64,000 nt of DNA from Helianthus annuus (Eukaryota > Streptophyta > Magnoliopsida > Asterales > Asteraceae), in NCBI RefSeq assembly GCF_002127325.2, contig NC_035448.2:125772561-125836560 (forward strand), in the 5' to 3' direction. Below are positions 8,953 through 20,339 of the stretch, in pieces; positions within the stretch are counted from its first letter, which is position 1; each line of letters begins with the position of its first letter. Below the pieces are notes generated by a model that saw nothing but the letters and a program-made list of their open reading frames with translations, was not told the origin of the DNA and did no database searches. The position numbers were made by a program, and so were the translations under genes.

Positions 8953-11391
8953 AACGCACCTGCCGTATTTATGGACCTTATGAACAGGGTGTGCAAACCC
9001 TATCTTGACAAGTTCGTCATTGTCTTCATCGACGACATTCTGATCTACTCCAAGAGTCAGGAGGAACACGAGCAGCACCTACGCCTTATTTTGGAACTTC
9101 TACGGAAGGGACAGCTGTACGCTAAGTTTTCAAAATGCGACTTCTGGCTTCAGGAAGTCCATTTTCTAAGCCACGTAGTGAACAAGGATGGGATCCATGT
9201 TGATCCATCCAAGGTAGACTCGATCAGAAACTGGCCTGCGCCACGTACTCCAACGGAAATACGCCAATTCTTGGGTTTGGCAGGTTACTACAGACGGTTT
9301 ATTAAAGACTTTTCAAAGATTGCTCAGCCGCTTACGCTACTGACACAGAAGGGTGTCACCTACCGTTGGGGAGATCCCCAGGAAACTGCTTTTCAGCACC
9401 TAAAGGATACGCTTTGCAGTGCACCTATCCTCTCTCTGCCAGAGGGCACAGATGACTTCGTGGCTTATTGTGATGCATCCATTCGGGGACTTGGATGTGT
9501 GTTAATGCAGCGCGACAAGGTTATTGCTTACGCTTCACGTCAACTCAAGATTCACGAACGGAACTACACGACGCACGATTTAGAGCTGGGAGCTGTTGTT
9601 TTCGCGCTTAAGATATGGCGACACTACCTGTACGGTACCAGGTGCACGATTTACACCGATCACAGGAGTCTCGAGCATATCCTTAAGCAAAAGGATTTGA
9701 ACATGCGTCAATGACGATGGGTTGAACTACTGAACGATTACGAATGCGCCATCAAGTACCATCCAGGCAAGGCCAATGTTGTGGCCGACGCCCTCAGTCG
9801 GAAAGACACTTTACCTCGGCGCGTGCGAGCGCTACAGCTTACGATTCAGTCTAGCCTTCCTACACAGATACGAAATGCTCAGGTAGAAGCATTGAAACCC
9901 GAAAACGTCAAGGCTGAAGCCTTACGCGGCTCAAGGCAACGAATGGAACAAAAGGAAGACGGTGCTTATTATGTAACGGGGCGTATTTGGGTCCCACTTT
10001 ATGGCGGTCTACGCGAACTTGTGATGGACGAAGCACACAAGTCTCGCTACTCGGTACATCCAGGGTCGGACAAAATGTACCACGACATCAGCACTACATA
10101 CTGGTGGCCTAGTATGAAGGCCCACATCGCTACTTACGTCGGCAAGTGTTTGACCTGTGCGAGGGTCAAGGTTGAATACCAGAAACCAGCGGGTCTACTT
10201 CAGCAGCCTAAGATACCTCAATGGAAATGGGAAGAAATTTCCATGGATTTCGTTACAGGCCTACCTAGATCCCAGCGTGGGAATGATACCATATGGGTGA
10301 TCGTGGATCGACTCACCAAGTCTGCACACTTCCTAGCTATAAAGGAAACGGATAAGTTCTCCACTCTCGCAGACGTCTATCTTAAAGAAGTTGTTTCGAG
10401 GCACGGGGTGCCCACATCCATCATTTCGGATCGCGATGCACGATTCACGTCAGAACTATGGCAAGCAATGCACAAATCTTTCGGCTCAAGGTTAGACATG
10501 AGCACAGCATATCATCCTCAGACGGATGGGCAGTCTGAGCGAACAATTCAAACTCTTGAAGACATGCTTCGGGCATGCGTTATTGATTTCGGCAACGGCT
10601 GGGAAAAGCACCTCCCTTTGGTGGAGTTCTCGTATAATAACAGTTATCACACCAGCATACAAGCCGCTCCATTCGAGGCATTGTACGGGCGTAAATGCCG
10701 GTCACCTCTCTGTTGGGCAGAGGTGGGAGATAGTCAGACTACGGGTCCAGAGATCGTAGTGGAAGCCACTGAAAAGATTGCACAAATAAGACAACGCATG
10801 GCGGCAGCACGCGACCGTCAGAAAGCCTACGCGGATAAGCGTAGAAAGCCTTTGGAATTTCAGGTCGGGGACCGGGTTTTACTAAAAGTCTCACCCTGGA
10901 AGGGTGTGGTTCGTTTTGGCAAACGGGGCAAACTAAATCCGCGGTATGTCGGACCGTTCGACATCATTGAGAAGATTGGCAAAGTAGCATACAAGCTAAA
11001 CCTACCAGCTGAACTCGGGGCAGTTCACAATGTCTTTCATGTGTCGAACCTAAATAGGTGCCTATCAGATGAAACCCTCATCATTCCTTTCAAAGTACTC
11101 ACTATCGACGAGCGGTTGCAGTTCGTCGAGGAACCAGTTGAAATCACGGAGCGGGATGTGAAGGTCCTCAAAAACAAGAGAATCCCTCTTGTTCGAGTAC
11201 GTTGGAACTCCAAACGTGGCCCAGAGTACACCTGGGAACGCGAAGACAGGATGACAGAAAAGTACCCCCAGTTATTCGGAACCAATGCAACCACTACTGA
11301 GGATGAAGCTACTACTTCGGAATTTCGGGACGAAATTCCAGATCAACGGGGGGAGGATGTGACACCCCAGGAAAAACCAGTGAACGATTGA
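8953..11391 (+). pseudogene. pol: Element B pol remainder: RT C-terminal half, RNase H, integrase and chromodomain
   Basis: One reading frame with a single stop (TGA 9712-9714). It opens in RT just before the active site [10 protein letters not shown] (about 9025-9055). Next come the RT connection ([19 protein letters not shown]), RNase H ([41 protein letters not shown]), then integrase. Integrase has HHCC ([21 protein letters not shown]) and an intact DDE set: [30 protein letters not shown]. The C-terminus has the GPF/Y-like block ([17 protein letters not shown]) and a chromodomain-like tail ([35 protein letters not shown]), which marks a Tekay-type chromovirus. Protease and the first half of RT are absent. 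Integrase looks functional apart from the upstream stop. Confidence 0.9.
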
Positions 11392-11422
11392 ACTTACCTA
11401 GCTTCCTCAGTGAGTGCGTACC

Positions 11423-11441
11423 AAATTTCGGGACGAAATTT
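11423..11441 (+). other. Conserved stem-loop upstream of the B polypurine tract
   Basis: AAATTTCG-GGA-CGAAATTT, 8-bp arms and a 3-nt loop, ending 18 nt before the 3' LTR. A second copy with 9-bp arms lies at 11319-11339 inside the end of the coding frame. Equivalents exist in families A, D and E at the same distance from the LTR. Confidence 0.9.
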
Positions 11442-11459
11442 CTTTTTAGTTGGGGATAA
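11442..11459 (+). other. Element B polypurine tract region
   Basis: The 18 nt between the stem-loop and the 3' LTR contain AGTTGGGGATAA, the only purine-rich run abutting the LTR. This is where plus-strand priming is expected. It is a weaker tract than in families A and E. Confidence 0.6.
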
Positions 11460-13882
11460 TGTGACAACTCGAACTTTAGACCTACTTTGTGTAACGATAC
11501 GTGTTTATGAGAACTTTATTAATTGAATGATTATGTGATTATGCTATATGTGTTATGTATTGGGTGTATGTATTTAATGACTCGAACGCACAACGTGCAA
11601 CATGATCTGATCCCACAACAAATTACATAATCGCACAAGCCCGAGATTGGGCCGTATTTCTTGTGAACGGACCTTAGGGCAGCCCATGTTAGGGTTCGGC
11701 CCACCCACTTCAAACGCATAACCCTTAGAATGTAGTAACCATATCTCATTTTTCTCAACATACACTATCACACACAAAACCCTAAAGCTCATACTCCCTC
11801 TCTAGAAGCCGGCGGCAATCATCCTATATCTCGAAGCTTTCTTTGATTTCGTTTCCCTTCTCAATCGGTTAGTGTATTGCTATTGGTTTCATGATTTTCC
11901 TGTTGCATTATGTGTGTTACATGATATTGTATTTTCCATGATTCGGTACGATGATTAGGATTGTATGATGAATAATAATAGTTACATGATAATATGCTAT
12001 GAACCGGATTGAAGGATGATAAATGTAACCGGCTGTGATATGGATTATATTGATGGGTAATCATGTGCTAGTGAATCAGGTTATGCATGTAATCGGCTTG
12101 TTTGTGGTTGAATGTTAATGCTTGGACTTGATGTTCATACTATGTTTAAGTCTAGGGTTCATAAGGATTGGATGTTAACTATCTTGTTTGATCGAAATCC
12201 ATTATGTGATTGAAACTGTTAGATGTTAATTGATAGGGTGTAACAATGGAAACTTGGTTATTGATTGGCTATTGTAACTAATGAGCATGATTTATGGAAA
12301 CAATATAACTGTTTGGGCATAAAATTCGGATGCACACAAGTCCAACCGTACAAGGTCTCTTGTTCGCACAAGAGGCCCATTCGCACAAGGTGGTCCGATC
12401 GCACAAGTGCATTGCACAAACGTATAATACACATGGTACTGCTTAGCTTTTGTATGATCGCACAACGCCCGGTGGATCGCACAAGTAGTGCTGATCGCAC
12501 AAGGGGGTTGGGCCACACACTTTTATGAAATTATGTTATTTGACCGAGCAAGCCCAAGGCCCACTCGCATAAGGCCGGTTTATGTTGTCTGGGCCGGATG
12601 GCTATTGGGCTGGACTTGATCGCACAAGCTTAACCGGATCGTACAAGATCCCTTTGGATCGCACAAGTTATGATAGTGTTAATTGTTGGGCCGAGGGTAT
12701 GCTGGGTTGGGCTGGACGGGTCGCACAACCCAAATGGAACGCACAAGACATGTCCAGTCGCACAAAGAGTAAAATTGTTTAACTGCTGGGCCTCAAGCCC
12801 AATCCTAATCGCACAATCCGTATGAATCGCACAATGTCATTTATATGTTATTTATTGGGCCAAGTAGGTGTAGTTGATCTGTTATGATTAATTGGGCTTC
12901 TTGATTTCATTACTTGATTGTTAAGTGTTGCCATGACCTATACGTGTTTGCTATGATGTATACGTGCTTTACATGAAGTCAAAACCTGACTTGTGTGGTA
13001 ACCCTGTTAGGACGTGGTTGACCACCCTTAGTTCAAGAAACCCTCCTTGTGTATCTGCCGAGCAACCCAAGGTGAGTTCACACTCTTACCAAGGCATGGG
13101 ATTCCCGGGGTGTTGGGAATGGGATTGATAAGGATAAGGTTGAATAGACTCATACGGACACTGTTACTAGACTACCATACCATCGTCCTTGGTTGTGCAA
13201 GACACATACGTAAAACCTACGTATAACTAAGTTACTCGCTATCCTCGGTTGTGAAGGATACTCACGTAAAACCTGCGTGAACGGATACTCACTACTGCCT
13301 CGGTTGTGTCAGGCACTTACGTAAAACCTACGTAAACCCCCCCACGTACCCTATCCTCGGTTGTGAAGGATACTTACGTAAATCCTGCGTAAACTTGTAC
13401 GTATTACTGTTCTCGGTTGTGAAGAACACACATGGTTACGCATAGTCTAGTGGATTAATAACATGGGAAGCCCCCACCAATAGAAACCTATGTTGGCCCA
13501 GTAGAGCCACCTGATACTCATAAACTTACCATTACGCATTTACTTTCTGTGAACTCGCTCAACTAGTTGTTGACTCTCTGCTGCATGCCTTGCAGGACCT
13601 TAGGTACTTATGGAGCTTGCACAAGGAGGGGCAGGTCGTTGTGGGCAGATGGATCGTGATTACTTATTAAACACTTATGACGTGTTCAAACATTAACACT
13701 TGGGTTGGGTTTTACATAAATGCTTCCGCTACATTTACTTATGTTGGTTTTGATAAACACCTTTCATATTGATGGATAACTTTTACTATTTACTTACTTG
13801 TTCAATATGATTAGTGGCTTGATCCTGGTCAGTCACGCTCCCAAGCGGTGGTACTCCGCGTGTGGATTTTGGGGGTGTGACA
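11460..13882 (+). repeat. Element B 3' LTR
   Basis: 2423 bp, identical in length to the 5' LTR and nearly identical in sequence. It is followed directly by the second TSD copy CGTAA. It carries the same octamer array and the same double-hairpin array (13185-13435). Confidence 0.96.
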
Positions 13883-14335
13883 CGTAAGCCTCTGGAATAT
13901 GGTGTTGGAGATCGAATATTGCTCAAGGTATCTCCCTGTAAGGGAGTGGTTCGTTTTGGTAAGAAGGGAAAACTCGCCCCTCGTTATGTGGGTCCTTTCA
14001 CGATACTTGAAAGGATTGGTAAGGTGGTGTACCGACTTGACCTACCACAAGAACTTAACAGTGTACATCCGGTATTCCACGTGTGTAATCTCAGAAAGTG
14101 TTTAGCCAACAAAGAACTCCAGGTCCCCGTCGAAGACTTGCAAGTAAACGAAACCTTACATTTTGTGGAGAAACCAGTTGAAATCATGGACCAAGGTGTC
14201 AAGCGATTGAGGCGCAACAAAATTCCCGTAGTTAAGGTACGATGGGAAGGCAAGCATGGCGCTGAATTCATCTGGGAACTCAAGAGCGAAATGAAGGCCA
14301 AGTATCCGCAGCTCTTCAAGCAGTCTTCCTCTTAG
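13883..14335 (+). pseudogene. int: Integrase C-terminus and chromodomain-like tail, family A (downstream of B)
   Basis: Direct continuation of the integrase cut at 4723. It reads RKPLEYGVGDRILLKVSP, KGKLAPRYVGPFTILERIG (GPF/Y-like block), HPVFHVCNLRKC, then a chromodomain-like stretch EKPVEIMDQGVKRLRRNK and VRWEGKHGAEFIWELKSE. It ends at a TAG right before the pre-LTR stem-loop. Joining across B matches the uninterrupted copies in U1 and U2. It has no stop of its own. Confidence 0.92.
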
Positions 14336-14370
14336 ATATCGGGGATGAAATCTCCTAAAGGAGGGGAGAC
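14335..14370 (+). other. Stem-loop and polypurine tract before LTR L1
   Basis: GATATCG-GGGA-TGAAATC (a mutated form of the GATTTCG/CGAAATC stem seen in U1 and U2) is followed by TCCTAAAGGAGGGGAGAC, an 18-nt spacer ending in a strong polypurine tract. LTR L1 starts at 14371. Confidence 0.88.
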
Positions 14371-14461
14371 TGTAACGCCCGTGTCCCTAAACTTTTAGCT
14401 ATTGTCAGTTTTAGCCCTTATAATATGTGACTCTTGACACTTTTGACACTTGTGAATCTTT

Positions 14462-14650
14462 ATGCTATGAAACTAGAATTCTATGAAGCTAGATTCTTGA
14501 AACTTGATTCTTAATACTAGATTCTTGATACTTAACTCTAGACACTTGATTCTTGATACTTGATGCTATGATACTTGATTCTAGATTCTTGATACTTGAT
14601 TCTTGAGACTTGATTCTTGATACTTGATACTTGGTGCTTGACTCTAAAGT
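14462..14650 (+). repeat. GATACTTGATTCTTGA-type short tandem repeats in L1
   Basis: Imperfect direct repeats built from TTGATTCTTGATAC and TAGATTCTTGA. The same array is in L2 (about 26093-26275) and, duplicated, in L3 (30230-30410 and 30626-30700). It is the place where L3 shows an unequal-recombination breakpoint. Confidence 0.85.
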
Positions 14651-14837
14651 CTCGTGAAACTTGAGACTTCGTTGAACAAGGGACTGGAGACTTGTCATTG
14701 GTGGATACTATGAAACTTGGAAACTTTTGTGTTAATGATATAATCTAGTTATGTGATACTATTACACAATAATATGCAACGCAACACTTAATCTGACTCG
14801 CAAAATGAACTGAGGGTAGAAACTGGAAAAAATGTGA

Positions 14838-15965
14838 TTGACCGAATGGCAATCCGATCGGATGACCATCCGATCAGAGGGCCACTCGATCGAACCGCCA
14901 TCCGATCCTTGCCATACCGCCTCATTCCCCATTATTGCACTATAAATAGGACATGTCACATCATTCTTCACTGATGTGAAAGCCTCCTTCGACCAGACGC
15001 ACACTCTCTCACTTTTCTTCCATTTCTCGGTGATTTCGGTATGTTTTACACTAGATTCCTGTACATCTTTAATCTATACACAATCCTCTACTTGATTCTT
15101 CTTTGAAATCCCACTTTGCACCATGAAATCTCTAAGATTTGAACTCTTGTGGATGACGTCATCATGGCAGTTTATACCAAAAAGTTGTGTGATGTCATTT
15201 CCGTCAAGATCTAGCTCAGATCTTAGGAATTTCATGTGTTTCACACTGAATCTTTACTAAATCTAGACTTTTCAGTTAAAACTCGTGTTTTCCTCCTTCT
15301 TTCTTAAACTTTTTACTAAAAACGGTGGAATCCGGACCCAAACGGGCTGTAGACTTGATGATTAGTCTGGAGTCGACTTGGGAATGGATTATCGTCGAAG
15401 AAGATGACCGGAGTACAGATTCTGACATGAACACCGTCAAGAACAGAAACCTAATCGGACGGGGTGATTCCCATCCGATCAGACAGGCGAAGCCTTGATA
15501 TGTTTACCATAGTCCCAATGCGTACCATGCCATCATCATTAAACTCGAGACTTAGAAATTTTACAAGGTTGCAAAAGGAATGAGTTCACCTCAACCGAAT
15601 GGCAATCCGATTGGACTGCCGTCCAATCAAACAACCATCCAATCGAAGTGGCAATGTGACTTATAACCTTCAAACACTTTATCTATTTTGAATCAGAAAC
15701 TTTAAACTTTGGAAACTTGCACACGAAGGGTCATTCGATCGAACGGTCATCCAATCGGATGACCATCCGATAAAAGACCTGGTTTAAACACTTGGTATTA
15801 AGAATAATCCTTTTAGAAACTTATCATGGAACGAGTGACCATTCGATCGAATGGCCATCCGTACGGATGACCATCCTATCGGATGGCGTTCCGTCCCTCT
15901 CAAATATGTCATCCGACCGGATGAACATCCGACCGGATGGCCATCCGATCAGGTGACTGATCCGA
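14838..15965 (+). repeat. Palindromic CCGATCGGATG repeat clusters in L1
   Basis: Many copies of GGATG-x2-CATCC and CCGATCGG in two clusters (14838-14905 and 15596-15965). In L2 one copy forms a perfect inverted repeat, CGATCGGATG-AC-CATCCGATCG (near 27378). These are not satellites of constant period. Confidence 0.8.
14941..14950 (+). promoter_or_regulatory. TATA box of LTR L1
   Basis: TATAAATAGG in a conserved context. The same box is at 26565-26574 (L2) and 31007-31016 (L3). It is the only good core promoter motif in this LTR type, about 570 bp from the LTR start. Confidence 0.7.
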
Positions 15966-16515
15966 GACTTGCACGATTCTTGTATGCTGTCCGACGCTTA
16001 TCTGTTGTACTCTAATCTGGCTAATCCTAAGAGCTCCCTTTGATCCAATAACAGTGTTACTTTTAAGCAATCACTGTGAGTATACTTGATCCCTTTTCAT
16101 TTTAAACTTTTGGGATGCAACATGTATTCTATGAAATTTGAAACTTGATACTTTTGAATCTAAACTCTATCTTTCGTGAATGTGAAACTTGTGATTCTTG
16201 ATTCTTGACTCTTTATGCTATGTGAACGTTTAATCCTTGTGTGTAGTTCCGCCTTAATAATAGTAGAGCTATAGGAAGATGCACCTCCCCGTTATTCTTG
16301 GGGGTATTGTTAGGAGGATTCTAGTTTTCCTTGAGTCTTGGGAAAACACCTAAAGCATCGGGACACTTGGGCTATCACTTGGACTGCGAACACTAGCATG
16401 GCTAAAACTATTTCTAAAATTTACATGATTGATATGAGTTCTTTTAATCGATTACGCTATATATTCAAACTTGTATACTCGCCAGTACGTTCTTGTACTG
16501 ACTTTATCTTAATAC

Positions 16516-16585
16516 TCGCCATTCCTCTTACTTCGTTGACTCAAAAAGAGAAACCTTTTGCTTGGGGTCCTGAGCAAGAGGAATC
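16516..16585 (+). pseudogene. Truncated pol unit U1, first piece (end of RT, before element C)
   Basis: The sequence enters pol abruptly after the LTR: the codons correspond to [23 protein letters not shown], the region just before RNase H. It is cut at 16585 by element C and resumes at 24071. The same LTR-to-pol junction is found at 28140/28141 in U2. Confidence 0.85.
16581..16585 (+). other. Target-site duplication of element C (left copy)
   Basis: GAATC at 16581-16585 is repeated at 24066-24070. The uninterrupted site is visible in U2 near 28206. Confidence 0.93.
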
Positions 16586-17017
16586 TATAGGATCGGTTTC
16601 GCGACCTGAATGAGTAGTTCGGAAGAGCTCTCGTACGTTTCAGAGGCGGAATACTAAGAAACGCACTTTAAAACAGCTTGAATACACTTTAAACCTCTTT
16701 TCTATTGATATAACAGTGATTTTACAGTACAAAGAAATACCGGCAGCACCTCGGTATCAGTTTTCTGAAACATTACATATGACTACCGTTTGACAGGTAT
16801 TTATACTAGAGACCTGACCGTTTGAACAGACTCAAACGGCCAGCCTTCAAACGATAAGCTTCTCAAACGGAACCCTCTCAAATGGACACGTATTCTTCAA
16901 ACGGAACCCTTCACGTTCAAACGACCAGCTATCATTTTCTTGATTTCTTGCTTGATCAGATCTGTAACGAACTCGAGACTCGACATAAGACGAAGACGAC
17001 AGATGACTGCACCAGCA
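16586..17017 (-). repeat. Element C 3' LTR (left on the plus strand)
   Basis: 432 bp. The outermost base pair region reads TATAGG where the other LTR has TGTAGG. It contains several CAAACGG/CAAACGA motifs and a TATTTATA box complement. Confidence 0.92.
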
Positions 17018-19142
17018 GACTCCCCCTCAGATGTTGACGATCTTAAGTGTCGAGTCTTTACAATCTTCAGTCTTTATCAGTCCTCTGAGCTTCTCTCTCT
17101 CTCTATCTTCAGACTCCCCCTCTCGATCTGCTGGTATTCCTTTGTTCTTCAGCAACATCTTCAGGATCGTTGTCTGGCTTCCCAAAATTTGATTTCCAGG
17201 ATCGAAACTTGGCTTTCGTCAACAGATATTGTAACCTGGCTTTCTATCTTTAGATCCAAGATTGAAACCTGGCAATTCCTGCATATACTTAACCCAGAAA
17301 TAAATTTTCTAATTTTAACAATTTGCATCACTAACACTAACTCTCTCTCAAATCATTCCCATATGATGAACCATTTTGTTGATTTAAAAAAATATTTTGA
17401 CAATTTAGACACACTCCCCCTCACAACAATGTCATCATGTTTAGCACTCGGAATTTTGAAAATTAGTTTTCCAATACCAGTTGTCGAAAATCTTTTTGAA
17501 TTTTCAAAAATTTATGCTAAAACACACTGAAAATCTTTTTGGATTTTGGAATGTAAAGAAATGAAATGCAGACAATGAAATATTTACAAACATATTTTTG
17601 TGAGTTCCTGTAAGAGGATCATATCAGTATATGAGACATGTCACTAACACCGTTAAGCTTGATTTCATTTTCAGTTCTAAACAATTTACCTAGATTGTCA
17701 GTATATCTGTCCACTGAAATTTTTACACAAACTTCAACTGATCCGAGATACGATATTAATGTCTTTAGAACTTAAACTTATCCGTGTGTCCCACTACTTG
17801 AATATACTCCCGTATCCAGATCCCAATATTCAGTCTTACAGGTGAGTATACCACAGATGATATCTGTTTAGGGGTTAAATGTGAAACCGTGAGAGCTCAG
17901 GTCAGAACTTCCGTTCAGCAGAGAGATGACGGCTCGACTTTTGGTGAGTCCCCTTTAGAGGATCTTTTGATTTACAACAGCAGCGACTATCAATTTTATT
18001 GTTTCATCAGCATGCTGAGGGCGAAGCTATGTTTCAAGCTTTTTGCGGAAAGCATTATCCGGGGACTAGGTCAGTACTTCCATACAGCAGAAGTCCCGGG
18101 ATAATACCCCAGATATCACTGAGCATAAAGACCTTGTATCTCAGAATAAGGGACCTTTCAAACAAGATTTCAGGGGTTACCTATATATCCAAGTTTGTGT
18201 TAACCCATAGAACAAGCAAGTTTGAAATTTAGATTTATATCTCGTCACAATTTACTAAATGTGTAAAAACCTACTGACATATCCACAGTAAGACTGTTTA
18301 TCACATATTATCTTTCCAATTCTTTAGCATGTTGTGACAGCCCACTGATGTACTATCATTTCCTCTTTTCACAATGAAACTCATTTTTGAAATTTATCAT
18401 GTTTTTGACTTTTTCAAATTTTCTAATGTTTTTGGATTTTTTGAAATTTTCTACTCCCCCTAAAATGCAAACACATTTCAAAAGAAATTTGAAAACAACT
18501 AGACTATTGACCCACTTGAAAACATAGAAATCAAAACAAACTGTACAAAAACTTGACAACTGATATCGAATCACATCAAATCTCCATTCACTAGGCATAA
18601 ACAATCTGAACTCCCCCTTTCAACAACATTTTCTCATTTAGATTTCAAAACACTTAAGTTTGTTTTAATCAAAATGATTTTTCCGGAAAATGAGTTTGTT
18701 TTTACCACTTTTAAGTTTACCACTTGTGAAGCAATGGGGATATGGTTCATCATCTTGTTTATCAATCTCATATGAATAATAAATCAAGTACAACTTAATG
18801 TCCCTGATTTATCATTTGCAGTTAAACAGCCTCTGTACCAATTGTAGAATATAACCATCTCAAACATAAAACCACTTGTAAGTAAACAAAATAATATCAC
18901 TTATAGGTTTTACTGTAGGAATGAAACATCTACAGAAACCTCTTTACCACTTGTAAGATTAGTCAGAAAGATGTCGATTCCTGCTTCTCAATTACCAACC
19001 TGGAATCTCCGGCGTAGTCCTTCAACCTGTAAACATTCAAACACTATTCAAAATCTTTCAAACAAACTTTTCAAACACTAGAATGATGCCGATTCCTGAT
19101 CCACGATATAAACTTGAGATCTCCGGCATAGTCCTAAGACTA
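17018..19142 (-). other. Element C non-coding 3' region with five polypurine-like tracts
   Basis: About 2.1 kb, AT-rich, with no convincing gene. On the element strand AGGGGGAG occurs five times (plus-strand 17020-17027, 17114-17121, 17414-17421, 18454-18461, 18611-18618); the first abuts the LTR and is the expected plus-strand primer. At 18829-18849 a second primer-site-plus-LTR-end-like phrase (CTCTGTACCAATTGTAG) appears. A roughly 50-bp direct repeat (18969-19022 and 19083-19136) shares GATTCCTG and ATCTCCGGC. Confidence 0.7.
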
Positions 19143-20339
19143 TTATGGAAAACAAACATCCATCCAAGTCTTCTCAGACTTGATGGATTTCAACTCTTGA
19201 GCAGTAGGGTTGTATGTTGCCTTTTTGGTGGCATAAAAATCTTTTACCCCCTTCGCTCTCCCACTCAACATTTTCCCAAAAATCTTTTTAACATTCCCGT
19301 TGAATGTTTTCTCGACATCAAAATCATCTTTTTCTTTGTGGTAAAATTGATTTGAAATTTCTGTTTTACCAACTTTCTTTTTAATCTCTTCAAATTTTAG
19401 TGATGGAAAATCATCATCATTCACTAAAATTTTCTCCTCAACCTGTGGCTCTTCTGGCTTTGTGGAACCAGATTCATCGCCGACATTCACATCAACCTTT
19501 TTAACAACCCACACCTGATTGTCTTTTTCTTTCTTTTTGTAAAAATTCTTTTCCGAACACTCACCAACCTCATATTTAGAATTTTCAAAACATTTAAGTC
19601 TATCGGTTGGTGGTTCAACATCAACAATTTTTTCTTTTAGTTTCTGAGAAACTCCCTGTTTTGTTTTTGCATTTGTAGAACAGTTCCATGCAATGTGACC
19701 AGTTTCATTGCATCTGTAACAGGTACGAGTCTCCCTTCGATAAAACACTTCAGTTCCATTCTTCTTTCTTTCAGCAAGAAACTCTTGATTTGACTGTCTC
19801 CAGAATGGTTTCTTCTGTTCTTCATCTGAACTTCCACCTGACACAAATTCTGTTTTTGTATTAGAATTTTTATCATTTTTATGGTTTTCTGGTGGAACAA
19901 AACCTAAACCTTTCTTTTTGTAGCTACGATTTTGGTTAGGTTTCTTTTGAAAACATGAACCAAAATTGTAACCTTTTTTCTTGTTTAGTTGTTGTTGAAC
20001 TCTTGAGGTGTAAAATTTAGGTTTTACAATAAGATTTTCATCTTTTATTTCAGAAATATTAATTTCTGTTAGTTTGAAAACTTTTTTGATCAATTCCGGT
20101 TTAACACCTCTTATTGGAAACTCTTTGTTGTAATATAATTTGTCAGAACCATTCAAAGTATAAACAACCTCGAATGTTTCATCATTCAAATTTGCCTTCG
20201 ATAACAAAAATTCTTTACTGTAAGACCGTTTAACCGACGAATTTTGACTGTTGACTGACGACTTTGATCCTCCAGACTCAGATTTCGACTCGGACTCCTC
20301 ATCAGTATCTAACACCTGATCGACCACTTTTTTAATTAA
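19143..20339 (-). pseudogene. Element C Gag region, distal part with second zinc knuckle
   Basis: About 394 codons, joined in frame to the upstream coiled-coil part except for one TAG (20340-20342). It is acidic/Ser-rich at the start, then basic and Asn/Lys-rich, then a CCHC knuckle CYRCNETGHIAWNC in the middle, then a charged tail ending at 19143 with no protease after it. Such a knuckle binds nucleic acid in Gag proteins; the rest is not assigned. In complete copia relatives I would expect protease to follow the knuckle. Here the frame ends and non-coding DNA follows. Confidence 0.7.

Larger units (their letters stand above)
4724..13882 (+). mobile_element. Element B: young, deleted Tekay-type Ty3/gypsy retrotransposon
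   Basis: A complete 9159-bp insertion. It has two 2423-bp LTRs (4724-7146 and 11460-13882), both TGTGACAAC...GGTGTGACA. It also has a 5-bp TSD CGTAA, a tRNA-iMet primer site at 7150-7163, a gag with an intron-like segment, a deleted pol, and a chromodomain-bearing integrase. I found about five differences between the LTRs (near 4869, 5577-5580, 5625 and 7074 with their 3' counterparts), about 0.2%, so it is the youngest element in the window. Protease and the first half of RT are replaced by short non-coding filler, so it must have moved with enzymes from a related element, unless the deletion came after insertion. Confidence 0.95.
14371..16515 (+). repeat. LTR L1 of family A, lacking its 3' end
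   Basis: Starts TGTAACGCCC. It is colinear with L2 and L3, but stops at TTTAATAC and joins pol at 16516. In L3 the LTR runs on for about 260 bp past that point to GGTTGGGGTGTGACA (43627). It contains a TATA box (14941-14950), a GATACTTGATTCTTGA-type array (about 14462-14650) and CCGATCGGATG palindrome clusters (14838-14905, 15596-15965). Confidence 0.88.

Noticed and set aside
14489..14698. Minus-strand open frame with a Ser/Gln/Lys-rich repetitive peptide (also at 30259-30468 and 30515-30748)
   Set aside because: It is the translation of the GATACTTGATTC tandem repeats in the LTR; there is no family and no independent coding signal.
16250..16520. Possible microhomology ATACTCGCC linking the LTR (near 16475) with the LTR/pol junction (16513-16520)
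   Set aside because: The shared stretch arises partly by chance from the join itself; the two original sequences share at most one base at the breakpoint.
16940..17530. Plus-strand open frame of 196 codons in element C
   Set aside because: It lies antisense in the non-coding 3' region of C, crosses the LTR edge and polypurine tract, has low-complexity composition, and matches nothing recognisable.
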